NCBI RefSeq assembly: GCF_947242115.1
Contig: NC_074728.1
Coordinates: forward strand, 16,439,542-16,503,541
Reading direction: 5' to 3'
Source: Biomphalaria glabrata
Lineage: Eukaryota > Mollusca > Gastropoda > Planorbidae
DNA: 64,000 bases
Positions 22,101 to 32,903 of this stretch are shown piece after piece. Both the position numbers and the translations under genes were made by a program. Positions within the stretch are counted from its first letter, which is position 1, and every line of letters begins with the position of its first letter. The notes under the pieces were generated by a model that was not told the DNA's origin, did not search any database, and saw only the letters and a program-made list of their open reading frames with translations.

Positions 22101-23515
22101 ACGAACGGCGTCTTGATCTTGGTCTGTGATCGAGTCCGACACAACGAGCCTAGTGTGTGAAGTCAGTCCTGAACTGTTGAACCCAGTGCAAGCCCGGAAC
22201 GAGACGGAGAGGCCAGTGCAAGAGTTGATACGGCGGTACGGTGTTATCGGAGAGATATTTGTACAGTCTTGTGTTACGTGCTGCCAATTGTACAGTATTG
22301 GCTGTTATTTATTCAACTATTAAAGTGTTACGTTACTTTGGAGCCCTGAGTTGTCAAGTTCTTTAAGTTGGTGGTGTATGGTGCAGTTTGCAGAGAGCCT
22401 GGATAGTGAGATTCGTAACAGTATTTTTTTATATTTTTCTTGTTTTTAAGTGTTTTCTTTTTTGAACTATTGTTGCATTACCTTTTTTTTGCTTAATTTT
22501 TATGCCAAAAATAAAAAGCGTCAATATTTTGTGGATGTATCCTGGGTCCTTAGTACGAAACATTTTAGATAGATTTGTAATCTGACCACAGTGTAACTGA
22601 AACCAATAGATTTTGAATTAAATCATTTCCCGCTCAAACCTTTTTTTTAATGATATGCTTTAGGGTCAAATCTAGTATGTTGGTTAAATCTAAATAAAAA
22701 TGTTACAAACTGTAAGGTGTACTTCATGTGTAGTGTATAAGAGCAGGGATTTTATGATAATTGTAAACAAAATACTTAGTGATATCAGGCAGCAAATCCG
22801 TTTTAATAAAAAGGTGTCTTTTGTTTGTTGTTGTTAAGTATCATTGCGAAAAATAAAAAGTTAAAAACAAGCAATGCTAATGATTAAGAGATAGTCGTAC
22901 CAAACTTGTATCAAATTGTCATTATGTCTTTGCCCTTACCCGTAAGGTATAATGTCCTTATCAAAAAGTCCTCTCCTACATTTATTAGATTATATAAGAA
23001 TTATTTTTTTTTTAAGTTTGCGAAGCAAATTTGATAGTAGCAGTTTATATAAAACAAAAAACAACACTTTCTGGTGCTGAACTAAGCATGTATAAGGGTA
23101 AGCCGACACTGGTTCTCTTATTACCGGATCTGACATAATGTTTCTTTTTCTTCTTGACCTAGGTTTTAGACATGATATCTGCCTCAACCTTTAGACACCC
23201 AACCTTTAGGCACCCCAACATTTAAGACATCTCCGTTCGCCTAGTGACATACTTTGAAATGTAGTTACAAACTCCAGACCCGCCCTCCCAATCAATCTTA
23301 CTTCTCACTACTTCCTTACAGGTTTAAGCTGGGGTTGCGATGACCTAGGCTGTGGAATAGGTCGAGGTGATGCACATGAAGAGTTCTACGGCTGTTCAGA
23401 CGTCAGCATTGTTCCTAAAGGTTCCAGCGTGAGCAGAGCGCCAACTCAAACCACCAGCAAGTTGTTAATGTTCATGAGGACAACTGCAAAGTCCACAGTC
23501 AGACCTCAAGGCTAA
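19151..23515 (+). CDS. AA15-family lytic polysaccharide monooxygenase, copy 2 (four exons)
   Basis: Tandem paralogue of the gene at 3713. Exons: 19151-19330, 19718-19888, 20772-20982, 23322-23515, with the same phases (0, 0, 1) and identical lengths for exons 2 and 3 (171 and 211 bp), giving 251 aa. Residues 1-25 are a signal peptide (hydrophobic VTVVLLCLVVVSLG); cleavage exposes His26 (HGRLMDPPSRMSAW). The second copper histidine is His116 (ANHK), again mature position 91; the EEFYGCSD axial region is at 207-214. Met7 is an alternative start. The protein ends about 30 residues after the AA15 domain, without the linker and acidic tail of copy 1. Intron 2 has a GC donor. The stop codon lies inside a 27-bp minisatellite. 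A poly(A) signal AATAAA lies at 23649. The likely role is secreted oxidative cleavage of cellulose- or chitin-like polysaccharide; the substrate is inference. Confidence 0.92.
19440..19580. repeat. TA-rich low-complexity DNA in intron 1
   Basis: Irregular TATATA and ATAATATATA runs in the first intron of LPMO copy 2. Confidence 0.8.
19889..20771 (+). other. GC-AG intron of LPMO copy 2
   Basis: The exon ends AATCATAAG and the intron begins GCAAGT, the strong consensus of the rare GC-AG class; it ends TTGTTTTCAG. The paralogous intron in copy 1 has a normal GTAAGT donor at the same codon position. Exon length and frame are kept only with this donor. Confidence 0.8.
20100..20195 (+). mobile_element. 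SINE family A, 3' body fragment
   Basis: AGATAACCGTAGGCCACAGA and ATAGACCACAAGGTCTGAAA match the 3' part of the SINE at 4321. It is in intron 2 of LPMO copy 2. Confidence 0.75.
20998..21475 (+). mobile_element. SINE-like repeat, family C, copy 1
   Basis: It aligns with 57985-58610: AATCTCTGATCAAGCTGAAA near the left, GCTGAATTGGTCCCCTTTAT in the middle, then a tRNA-like block (A-box-like CTAGCAGGATTGTTAG, B-box-like CGAGTTCAAATTCAGG) and an AAATGCTTTTAAAA tail. It lies in intron 3 of LPMO copy 2. The tRNA-like block is at the 3' side, unlike a standard SINE, so it may be two elements that travel together. Confidence 0.65.
21669..22430 (+). mobile_element. solo LTR of an LTR retrotransposon (fossil)
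   Basis: Bounded by TGTTATAAACC and ATTCGTAACA, so it begins TG and ends CA. It contains a TATA region (CCCTATATAAGAGCGG near 21929) and a downstream ATTAAAG poly(A)-type region. The flanks GTAC and GTAT suggest a short, slightly eroded target duplication. It looks whole as a single LTR with no internal region beside it, the usual product of LTR-LTR recombination. It lies in intron 3 of LPMO copy 2 in sense orientation and is the best-kept LTR of its family here. Confidence 0.8.
22431..23321. other. rest of intron 3 of LPMO copy 2
   Basis: AT-rich; no further element boundaries found. The acceptor CTTCCTTACAG is at 23311-23321. Confidence 0.5.
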
Positions 23516-23612
23516 CATCACACAGTCAGACCTCAAGGCTAACATCACACAGTCAGACCTCAAGGCTAACATCACACAGTCAGACCTCAAGGCTAACATC
23601 ACACAGTCTACA
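23494..23612. repeat. 27-bp minisatellite spanning the LPMO copy 2 stop codon
   Basis: Units starting CACAGTCAGACCTCAAGGCT occur at 23494, 23521, 23548, 23575 and partly at 23602. The first unit supplies the last codons and the TAA stop (23513-23515). Confidence 0.9.
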
Positions 23613-23648
23613 AACTGAAATGTTTCCAAGTTTAACAAAATAATTGTT

Positions 23649-23654
23649 AATAAA
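23649..23654 (+). terminator. poly(A) signal of LPMO copy 2
   Basis: AATAAA about 134 bases after the stop codon, just beyond the 27-bp array. Confidence 0.55.
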
Positions 23655-23789
23655 ATGCTCAAAAATATATTCCACTGATTATACGAATACTTGATTTTGT
23701 ATTATTCTTTCAAAAGATTTTATAATTGTAATTTTCAATCAAATGAAAGAAAAAGATTAAAAATACATTTCTTTAAAGACAATATCTTA

Positions 23790-23877
23790 TTTAGACATCT
23801 TATAGACCGATTATTTTGATCTTAATAACTAATAAATGCTAGATTTGTGAAAAATTAAAACCTTTATTACCCCGCCC
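23790..23877 (+). repeat. repeat Z, left part of an interrupted copy
   Basis: Aligns with the left part of 15570-15860 (TTTTGATCTTAATAACTAAT). The copy continues at 26418 after the inserted hAT element. Confidence 0.65.
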
Positions 23878-24929
23878 CATGGGGGTAGCCAGGGGGGGGG
23901 TTCTTGGGGTTCAAACCCCCCCCCCCGAAATGAAATCCCCCCCTTGGGGGGGGGAGTCGGAATTTAGTGACTGATTTTTTGCTTTGATTTTGTTTATTTT
24001 AGGTGAGATTTTATTACTAAACCATCACTTGCCCCAGCACAACCAAAGGGGTTTTGAGTTTAAAACCCCCTACCAGGGGGTTTCGAGTTTAAAACCCCCT
24101 ACCAGGGTTATGAGTTTTAAACCCCCTAGCTGGGGTTTTTGCAGTTAACTCCCCCTCTTCTATAAAACAAAACAAACAAAAAGCAAACGAAAATCCCCTA
24201 GTTCCAAGAGCACAGTTAAGGAAGATTTTGATTTAAAAACCCCCTCTAAAATTTACGATAAACCCCCTCTTTAATATAAAAAAAAGCTAATTAAGCACTC
24301 AAAATGTTATGAGCATAGCTAAATGGGTTTTGACTCAGTTTTGAGTTTAAACCCCACTCCAGTGGAGTTTGAAGCTAAAAAGTACCTCTTGAATATAAAT
24401 AAAAGAAAATTACTCACTCTAAAATCTAAGAGCTTAGTCAAAGGGGTTTTGAGTTTAAACCCCCCGCCAGGGGGGTTTGAGGATAAAAAATACATCTTCA
24501 GTGTAAAAGGAAAAGCAAATTATGCACTCAAAATGCTATGAGCGTTGCCAAAAGGGGTTTTGAGTTTAAACTCGCATTCAGATGGGTTTGGTGCTAAAAA
24601 TACATCTTCAATATAAAAAAAAGCAAATTACACACTAAAATTATTTGAGCGTAGCCAAGCCAATCGGGGGTTTTGAGTTTAAACCCTTCTTCTACAGATG
24701 GCTTTTTTTTTTAAGTTTTAAACCCCTTCAGATGGTTTTGAGTTTAAGATCCCCCTACAGAGCATTTTGAGGGGGAAAACCCCTAACAGAAGATTGTGAC
24801 GATAAAACTTCTCTTTTCGATATAAAATCTAAAGCAAACTACAGTCACTTAATTCCAAGAGCGTATTCAAGAGAGCTTACACATTTTTACCAGTAGCAGG
24901 GCTCCATTAATAAACTGCAGTGAATAGTC

Positions 24930-25275
24930 ATCTACCGAAATCGAAAAATTACTAAATGTGGCTCAACAAAGATGGCTAAGACAGATTTTAGGAGTCAGTT
25001 ATAGAGATCGGGTCTAAATCAAGGAAATCCTATGCCGAACTGGGAGTCGACCCCTTAGATTGTGAGAGAACGACGCATGAGGTTTGCGGGACATGTTCTC
25101 CGACAAAATGAATTACGCATAAGATGAGTTGCAATGATATCCTAGTACAACTTGACGCCACTCATTCATGGAGGTCCTCATGGTAGGTGGGAAGAGGCTT
25201 CAGACATTACCAGTGACAGATTTTTATGGAAACAGATTGACGCCAAATGCTCCGAACGGCGTGGGAGGGTCTAAG
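24930..25275 (+). mobile_element. LINE-derived segment carried inside the hAT family
   Basis: With a few frame changes the + strand reads like the C-terminal half of a LINE reverse transcriptase: RWLRQILGVSYRDRV-like, then NPMPNWEST and RERRMRFAGHVLRQNELR. The same piece, reversed, is in the copies at 12738 and 27473, so it was captured before the family spread. Confidence 0.7.
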
Positions 25276-26220
25276 TCAGTAAGAATAGCACATTAGGTTT
25301 TTGAAATAGAACTTTTAATAGCAGGAAAATGCACTGTAGATACCTCAGAATATGCATTTTGTTGGCTTTCAATACCAGAAATAGTGCTTGGCGGAGGGGC
25401 TTCGCCCCGCGCTGGGGAGCTTCTAGCGCTCCCCCAGACCCCTTGCTAGTAATGGCGGGAAGTCTACAATTTTATGGAAACAGCTTGATGGCAAATGCGC
25501 CAAACGGCGCGGGAGGGTCTAAGTCAGTAAGAATAGCACATTAGGTTTTTGAAATGAACTTTTAATAGCAGGAAAATGCACTGTAGATACCTCAGAATAT
25601 GCATTTTGTTGGCTTTCAATACCAGAAATAGTGCTTGGCGGAGGGGCTTCGCCCCGCGCTGGGGAGCTTCTAGCGCTCCCCCAGACCCCTTGCTAGTAAT
25701 GGCGGGAAGTCTACAATTTTATGGAAACAGCTTGATGGCAAATGCGCCAAACGGCGCGGGAGGGTCTAAGTCAGTAAGAATAGCACATTAGGTTTTTGAA
25801 ATAGAACTTTTAATAGCAGGAAAATGCACTGTAGATACCTCAGAATATGCATTTTGTTGGCTTTCAATACCAGAAATAGTGCTTGGCGGAGGGGCTTCGC
25901 CCCGCGCTGGGGAGCTTCTAGCGCTCCCCCAGACCCCTTGCTAGTAATGGCGGGAAGTCTACAATTTTATGGAAACAGCTTGATGGCAAATGCGCCAAAC
26001 GGCGCGGGAGGGTCTAAGTCAGTAAGAATAGCACATTAGGTTTTTGAAATAGAACTTTTTAATAGCAGGAAAATGCACTGTAGATACCTCAGAATATGCA
26101 TTTTGTTTGCTTTCAATACCAGAAATAGTGCTTGGCGGCGGGGCTTTGCCCCGCGCTGGGGGAGCTCCTAGCGCTCCCCCAGACCCCTTTGCTAGTAATG
26201 TCGGGGAATGTACAATTTTT
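25226..26220 (+). repeat. 247-248-bp tandem array within the hAT element
   Basis: Four units: 25226-25473, 25474-25720, 25721-25968 and about 25969-26220. Units 1 to 3 are nearly identical; unit 4 differs more. Junctions join CTACAATTTT to ATGGAAACAG, so a short T-run homology probably seeded the duplication. Identical 71-codon frames in each unit are by-products, not genes. Confidence 0.92.
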
Positions 26221-26417
26221 CCACTAATCATGGAAGAACCTATTCTAGGGCACAATAAACGTCTTCCGAAAGAATGAAGGGTCAGAATGTAATAAAGATT
26301 ATGTACACACACACACACATAAATACATATAATTTTTTTCGCGGGGGGGGGAGAAAAAAAATTCACTCCCCCAACCCCCCCCCCCCCCCCCGAAAAAAAA
26401 TCCTAGCTACGCCCATG

Positions 26418-26640
26418 CCCCGCCCGTCCCCATCCCCCAACTCGGAGAAAGAATCCTGGTTAAGCGAAGGTAATAATCAACTAGACCTAAGAATATTCCA
26501 ATGAAAGGTCTTTCGTTCTATAATTAGAAGAACATGCGCAAAATGTTCCTAAACATTAATTTATTAAAATCTTGAACGAATGCGGAAATTTCCGAAGACG
26601 TAAAGTCCGCTCAAGATTATTTTCTCATTCTCTAGCCAAA
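26418..26640 (+). repeat. repeat Z, right part of an interrupted copy
   Basis: Continues 23790-23877. CCTGGTTAAGCGAAGG and CCTAAACATTAATTTATTAA match 15670-15800. Confidence 0.7.
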
Positions 26641-26842
26641 TTTTTAAATGTATTTCTTTTTCTACTCTCATGACTTATAACTGTCAAATTACAGTTTTCC
26701 CAACGAGCTAGTCATTCTTTTCTCGAAGATATCTAGCACCTGTCAATTTTTTAGGAAAATCGTTAGAACCGTTTTTGAGATCCGTCTCCAGGTTCCAGAA
26801 CATTTTCCCACTCTGAAATTTCCTCGAAGTTACGAGTTGAAT

Positions 26843-27340
26843 CATGGGCTTAGCTAGGAAGGGTTTTCAGGGTTCAAACCCTCTCCGGAAATGAAATTCC
26901 ACCTTCCCTGCATTTGGTGACCAATTTGTTGCTTTGTTCATTGCAGGTGAGATTTCAATGCTAAACCTTCACTTTCCCCAGCGCCGTCAAGGAGAGTTTT
27001 GAGTTTAAAATTACCCCTCCAAGGGTTTTGAGGTTGAACCCCCCATCTTCTATAAAACAAAAAAAGTAAACGACAGTCCTCGAATTCCATGAGCGTAGAA
27101 GGTTTTTTTTTAGTTCAACCTCAACCCCCCTCAAGAGTTTATTGACATTAAAAACCACCTCATCAATATAAAAACAACTTTTAAAAAAAGGGTTATCAGA
27201 TTCTATGGGTTTAAAAACCTCCTCCAGATGGCTATAAGTTAAAAGCCCCTACAGATGGTTTTTAGTTTAAAACCACCTTCAGCGGATTTTGAGTTAAAAA
27301 CTTACTTCTTCAATATTAAACTGTAATTAAGTAGTCAAAG
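26843..27340 (+). mobile_element. hAT family H, left-end fragment
   Basis: Starts CATGGGCTTAGCTAGG and follows the family's stanza region (GAAATGAAATTCCACC, GTGAGATTTCAATGCTAAAC, GTTTTGAGTTTAAAA) but has no right-hand inverted end, so it is truncated. Confidence 0.7.
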
Positions 27341-27472
27341 ATCGTTGAACAATAACAATATTTAATACTAAATATAAATGTTTAATATTCAAAGTATTAT
27401 TATAAACCTGCTCCCGTGCCGACACTGATGTTGCACACCAGTACACCGTTCAACTCGAGGAATAGACGACAT

Positions 27473-29251
27473 CATGGGAGTAGCCAGGATTTTTTTCGGG
27501 GGGGGGGGGGGGCAGTGCTATATATATATGTATGCATGTATGTATGTATGTAATGAGCGTACCGTAATCTTTATTACATTCTGACTCTTCATTCTTTCGG
27601 AAGACGTATATTATACCCTGGAAAAAGTTCTTCCTGGGGTTAGTGGACAATTTGTAGATTCCCCTCCCTTGACAGCAATGGGGTCTAGGTGAACGCTGTG
27701 AGCTCTCCCAGGGCGGGGCGAAGACCTGCCGCCAAGCACTATTTCCGGTATTGAAAGCCTAAAAAATGCATATTCTGGGGTATCTACGGTGCATTATTCT
27801 GCTATTATAAAGTTTAATTTCAAAACCTGTGCTATTCTTACTGACTTAGATCCTCCCGCGCCGTTCGGCTCATTGGGCGGCAAGCTGTTTCCACAAAAAT
27901 CTGTAACTGGCAATGTCTGAAGCCTCTTCCCACCTGCTCTGAGGACCTCTATGAAAGTGTGGCGTGAAGTTGTACTAGGATGTTCCTGTTTGCGATTTCC
28001 TTGTAATGGCCTCCATGTCATAGCAACTCTTATTATGCGTAATTAATTTTGTCGGAATACATGTCCCGCAAACCTCATGTGACGCTCTGTCACAACCTTA
28101 CCAAGGGGTCGACTCCCAGTTCGGCATAGCATTTCCTTATCTGAGACCCGATCCCTATAACTGACTCCTAAAATCCGTCTTAGCCATCTTTGTTGAGACA
28201 CATTTAGTCTTTTTCAATTTCGGCAGATGACTATCCACTGCACTTTATTAATGGAGTCCAGCCACTGGTAGAAATTTTGTAACCTCTCTTGGCTACGCTC
28301 TTGGAATTATGTGACTGTAGTATGCTTTAGATTTTAGATTGAAAAGGGAAGTTTTATCGGCAAAATCATCTGTTGTTGGTGTTTTTAACAAATTCAAAAC
28401 AACATTTAGCTACGCTCATAGTATTTGGTGAGTGTAGTTTGCTTTAGAATAATATTGAAGATGGGGTTTTCAACCTCAAAACTCTCTGTTGGGGAATTTT
28501 AAACTCAAAAACATCTGTAGTGGTTTTAAATTTTTAAAAAGCCATCTGGAGGAGGGGGTTTAAATTCAAAACTCCCCTTTGGCTTTGCTAAGCTCAAAGA
28601 AATTTAGTGTGTAATTTACACTTTATTTTTATATTGAAGAGGTATTTTTTTTAGCATGAAACCCCGATGAAAGGGGGCTTAAACTCAAAACCCTCTTTGA
28701 CTACGTTCATAGCATTTTGAGTTTGTAATTTGCTTCTTTTTTTATAGAAGAGGTATTTTTTCGCTTCAAACCCCGCTGAATGGGGGTTTAAACTTAAAAT
28801 CCCTTTGGTTACTCTCAAAGATTTTTGAGTGTGTAATTTGCTTTTTTTTTTAATTGAAGAGGTTTTTTTTAAACTTTAAACCTCACTGGAGGGGGGTTTT
28901 CAGTGTGTAATTTGATTTTTATATTGAAGAGGGGAATTTATAGTAAATTTCGGAGGGGGGTTTAAAATCAAAATCTTCCTTAGCTATGTTCTTGGAATTT
29001 GGGGATTGTCGTTTGCATTATTTTTTGTTTGTTTTGTTTTATAGAAGAGGGAATTTTGACTGCAAAACCACCTGGTAGGGGTTTTAAACTCAAAACCTTC
29101 TTGGCTGCGCTGGGGCAAGTGATGGTTTAGTATTAAAATCTCACCTAAAATAAACAAAATCAAGGCAAAAAATCAGTCACTAAAGTCCGTCTCCCCATCT
29201 CCCCCCCAAAAAAATATTTCATTTGGGGGGGGGGGGGCGGCTACGCCCATG
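27473..29251 (-). mobile_element. hAT-type composite element, family H, copy 3 (1.8 kb)
   Basis: Ends CATGGGAGTAGCCAGG and GGCTACGCCCATG are flanked by GACGACAT and GACGGCAT (7 of 8 match). Internal order and orientation are as in the 12738 copy, with one GCGGGGCGAAG core, a reversed LINE-derived piece at about 27830-28210 and an extended set of stanza repeats to 29210. No transposase. Confidence 0.87.
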
Positions 29252-29389
29252 GACGGCATATTGATTCTAGACTAAAGGAAGGACTCTTTAGATCCGGCTG
29301 AAGAATCACTACAATAAAACTTCTTTTCAGTCTCTCGTTCTGGAGTTGTCTGTCCGATGACGACAATGCCGCTTCTCTTGCATCATTCA

Positions 29390-30185
29390 AACTGCATAAC
29401 TTACCTCTACCCGCCATCACCATAGACACACACACACACAAACTGCATAACTTACCTCTACCCGCCATCACCATAGACACACACACACACAAACTGCATA
29501 ACTTACCTCTACCCGCCATCACCATAGACACACACACACACAAACTGCATAACTTACCTCTACCCGCCATCACCATAGACACACACACACACACACTGCA
29601 TAACTTACCTCTACCCACCATCACCATAGACACACACACACACACACTGCATAACTTACCTCTACCCACCATCACCATAGACACACACACACACACAAAC
29701 TGCATAACTTACCTCTACCCACCATCACCATAGACACACACACACACACAAACTGCATAACTTACCTCTACCCACCATCACCATAGACACACACACACAC
29801 ACAAACTGCATAACTTACCTCTACCCACCATCACCATAGACACACACACACACACAAACTGCATAACTTACCTCTACCCACCATCACCATAGACACACAC
29901 ACACACACAAACTGCATAACTTACCTCTACCCACCATCACCATAGACACACACACAACACACACACACACACACAAACTGCATAACTTACCTCTACCCAC
30001 CATCACCATAGACACACACACACACACAAACTGCATAACTTACCTCTACCCACCATCACCATAGACACACACACACACACAAACTGCATAACTTACCTCT
30101 ACCCACCATCACCATAGACACACACACACACAAACTGCATAGCTTACCTCTACCCACCATCACCATAGAAACACACACACACACT
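29390..30185. repeat. ~52-bp minisatellite with embedded (AC)n
   Basis: About 15 units of CTGCATAACTTACCTCTACC plus CACCATCACCATAGACACAC and an AC run of variable length (51-53 bp in most units). Early units read CCCGCC and later units CCCACC, which marks two amplification blocks. The 154-codon minus-strand frame here is a repeat artefact. Confidence 0.95.
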
Positions 30186-31557
30186 CCATAAAATCGATAC
30201 ACAATTACAGTTGAAAACGGCACATCTGTTGATCAGGTTTTTAGCGAGCATGATCTACGTCTGGGTCTCTGGGACAATGGATTGTGGTATTGCCACAAAC
30301 TCACATTAACTGTATTTCAGAGGCTATGCCTGAATACACAGTTGAATACACAGCTCTGTAATTCATAATCAAAGAAGGGTTTATTTGTAAATTGTACTTA
30401 TGCTAAAATAAAATAATTTAACGGTCCAGTGTGTCTTGTTTATGTAATCATCATTAGTGTAATTATGTTCGCATAAAAATACTGCAGATTAAGTCATACT
30501 AATAAGGAACTACTACTACCACCTAGGCAACACTAAACTGAAAGAGGAATCTCTTAACTTATATATTCGGCTTATGTTTATTAAAAGCTTAATTGAAATA
30601 TGATTATATTGGAATTTGTTATTTAATCAATAAGAAATATATAACTCTGTCAAATGTTACGCAGTCATTAGTTACTTTCCTTACTTAATCCATATAATCT
30701 TTCTAGGTAACTTACAACACGGACATAGAGTTACAGCCGTGATAACCCTAATTGCTCCCACATTCAAAGCATTATCGATGTATACAAGGTAATCTAATAG
30801 TTAGAATTACCATCAAGGAAGTCCAGTAGGGAATCGGCGCCGTTTATCCCGTTTTTCGTTAGGAAGACTTTTATCCAACAACCAGGCCTGGGCATTGGGA
30901 TTCTTCATCACGTGTCCTGCCTGAGGGCTCCCAGCGGTAGACGGACATATAGGTTGAATGGGCCAGACCGGACCGTGCCGCGTACACAGAATTACCAGAC
31001 TTCTAGACAAAAGGATTTGTGTTTTCTCCAAGCGCAGGTGTTGACCTGAAGGGGTAAAACGGCTTTCATTCTGTTCTTTATGACTTGACATCCAGCAATC
31101 GAGTTCAGTCCTTTACATCTACTTGAAATACACAAAGTCCTCTCATAAATAACTTTGCGTGTCGTTAGGCCTACAGTACCGACACAAGTGAGATATTGAT
31201 CTGAGCGATGTTGATTTGTTTGACCTGTAGTGCAAGTCTGTGCAACTTGAAATCATTTGCAAGGAAAACCTAAAAGTCCAATATTTAAAACAATAAATAA
31301 AGCTGATATAAGGAAAACATTTCTACATGTATAGCCATATCTAATAATACAATAAGAGTTTTTCCTCGTAATCAGTTTCGAAAAAAATTAATTAATTGCC
31401 AATAAATAAATGACTAATTGATTAAGTTTTTAATTGGTTTGTAGTTTGTTAGGTACACTAAATAATTGTGTAATGTTTCAACTTGATTCGAGAAGGGGTG
31501 TGGGAGAAAGAACGTGTACAAAATTTGGCGCAGACGGACCTAGTGTAAAACTGAATA
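30186..31557. other. no gene seen
   Basis: Mostly AT-rich. A less AT-rich patch at 30813-31091 holds a 92-codon minus-strand frame without a recognisable domain; I would not call it a gene. Confidence 0.45.
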
Positions 31558-31585
31558 TACACACATATAATATATACATATATAC

Positions 31586-31643
<58 letters not shown>
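31558..31643. repeat. (TA)n-rich microsatellite
   Basis: ACATATATA and TATATA run of about 85 bases. Confidence 0.95.
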
Positions 31644-31645
<2 letters not shown>

Positions 31646-32903
31646 CTCATCATGTCTCGGAAGACAATGGAAGTGCCCAGATGACTCACTGGCCATTGTT
31701 TCGTCTTGACACGTGGCAGAATCTAGTGTGACTGATCAAGCCCATTCTGGAACGGCAGAGTTTGCCACAGTTAGTGCTTGTATATGCATCTGTCCTAGGG
31801 CTAGCTGACAGGGTAGCTTTCTTCTTCTTTCTCTTGACTGATGCAGCAGAATATATATATATCGAAATAGCATAGAACTAAAATAGAATGGCGCTAATAA
31901 TTTAAAAATGATCTATCCTGCTCCAACCTTATGTCATCGCTATTTTTAGACACATAGAAACAGAACACGTGTGAAAGAGCAGTTCTAAAAATAGACGCTT
32001 CATTTTAGAAATACAAAATCCTTTCTTGGAAATACAGATTTAAAAAAAAACATTCGGGAAAATCCGGAAACTGTGTCAGCTCTTCGTATAGGGAAACGTT
32101 CGGGTTGAACGAGATCGATTTACATTTCGTATTCATGACTTTGTTAATCTTACAAACACATCTGGAATCTATCATTGAAAAAAAAAAAGTAAGTTTTTAG
32201 TTGCGTTTAGTTTAGTTTTTTTTATTTTATTTTGTTGGTTCAATCGTAGTACGCATCACTAAATATATCGAATTTTAGGTCATTTGAACTTGTAGATTGC
32301 AGACTATGTTATGTCTTAGTGTTAAATCAAAGTCTTCTTTGTAGACATTTTAGCTTAGGTCTACAAACATAGAGAAAATAATAAAATTAGGCTATATACA
32401 ATTGATGTGTAATTTCTTTTTTTTTTAATCTTTCTTTATCTATGTCTTTTGAAATGTACCAGAATATCTAATTTTGTTATTGGCTTTATTGTTTTCAATA
32501 AATGTTTATATTTTTTAAATTTCCATTTCTCTTTTAAACTTGTTTTAAATGGTTTTTTTTTATTTATAGATCTAGGCTTATTGTGGTTTATACCAATAAG
32601 ATTGTAAAAATTAAATAGATAAATCACAAACTCCACAAATTAAAAAAAAAAGAAGATAAATGCAAATTAATATATAAAACAATAGTTCAAATATTTAAAT
32701 ATAATAGAAAATCAACTTTATTTTGAAAACATAATTTTAAATCATGATGAAATAAGCTGAAAGCCTTATGACAAATGTAAAATAAGACATTTATAAACAC
32801 ATACTTTAATTGTTACATGATATTAAAGTTGAATGCTTTCAAACATGACATTGAAAACAATAAATTTTATTTCAGAGGAGTGGGAATTAAACAATAAAGA
32901 GAG
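31644..32903. other. no gene seen
   Basis: The part 31644-31850 (CATGTCTCGGAAGACAATGG and onward) looks like a dispersed-repeat scrap because its composition differs from its surroundings, but no partner copy was found. The rest is AT-rich. Confidence 0.4.

Larger units (their letters stand above)
23878..26417 (+). mobile_element. hAT-type composite element, family H, copy 2 (2.5 kb)
   Basis: Ends CATGGGGGTAGCC and GCTACGCCCATG are flanked by a perfect 8-bp direct repeat CCCCGCCC (23870-23877 and 26418-26425). The internal order is the reverse of the 12738 copy: GTTTTGAGTTTAAA stanzas, a LINE-derived piece, then the GCTTCGCCCCGCGCTGGGGA core. The core is amplified into about four tandem units. 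No transposase is present. It is inserted in repeat Z, whose empty version is at 15570-15860. Confidence 0.9.

Noticed and set aside
25329-26039. Three identical 71-codon frames
   Set aside because: They lie within tandem units of a transposon core, span its inverted G/C motifs and have no sign of coding selection.
29390-30185. CRISPR-like regular array
   Set aside because: Units are joined by AC runs, not by unique spacers, and the genome is animal; it is a minisatellite.
30813-31091. 92-codon minus-strand frame in a less AT-rich patch
   Set aside because: No recognisable domain, no homologous second copy in the window and no splice or poly(A) context; not enough to call a gene.
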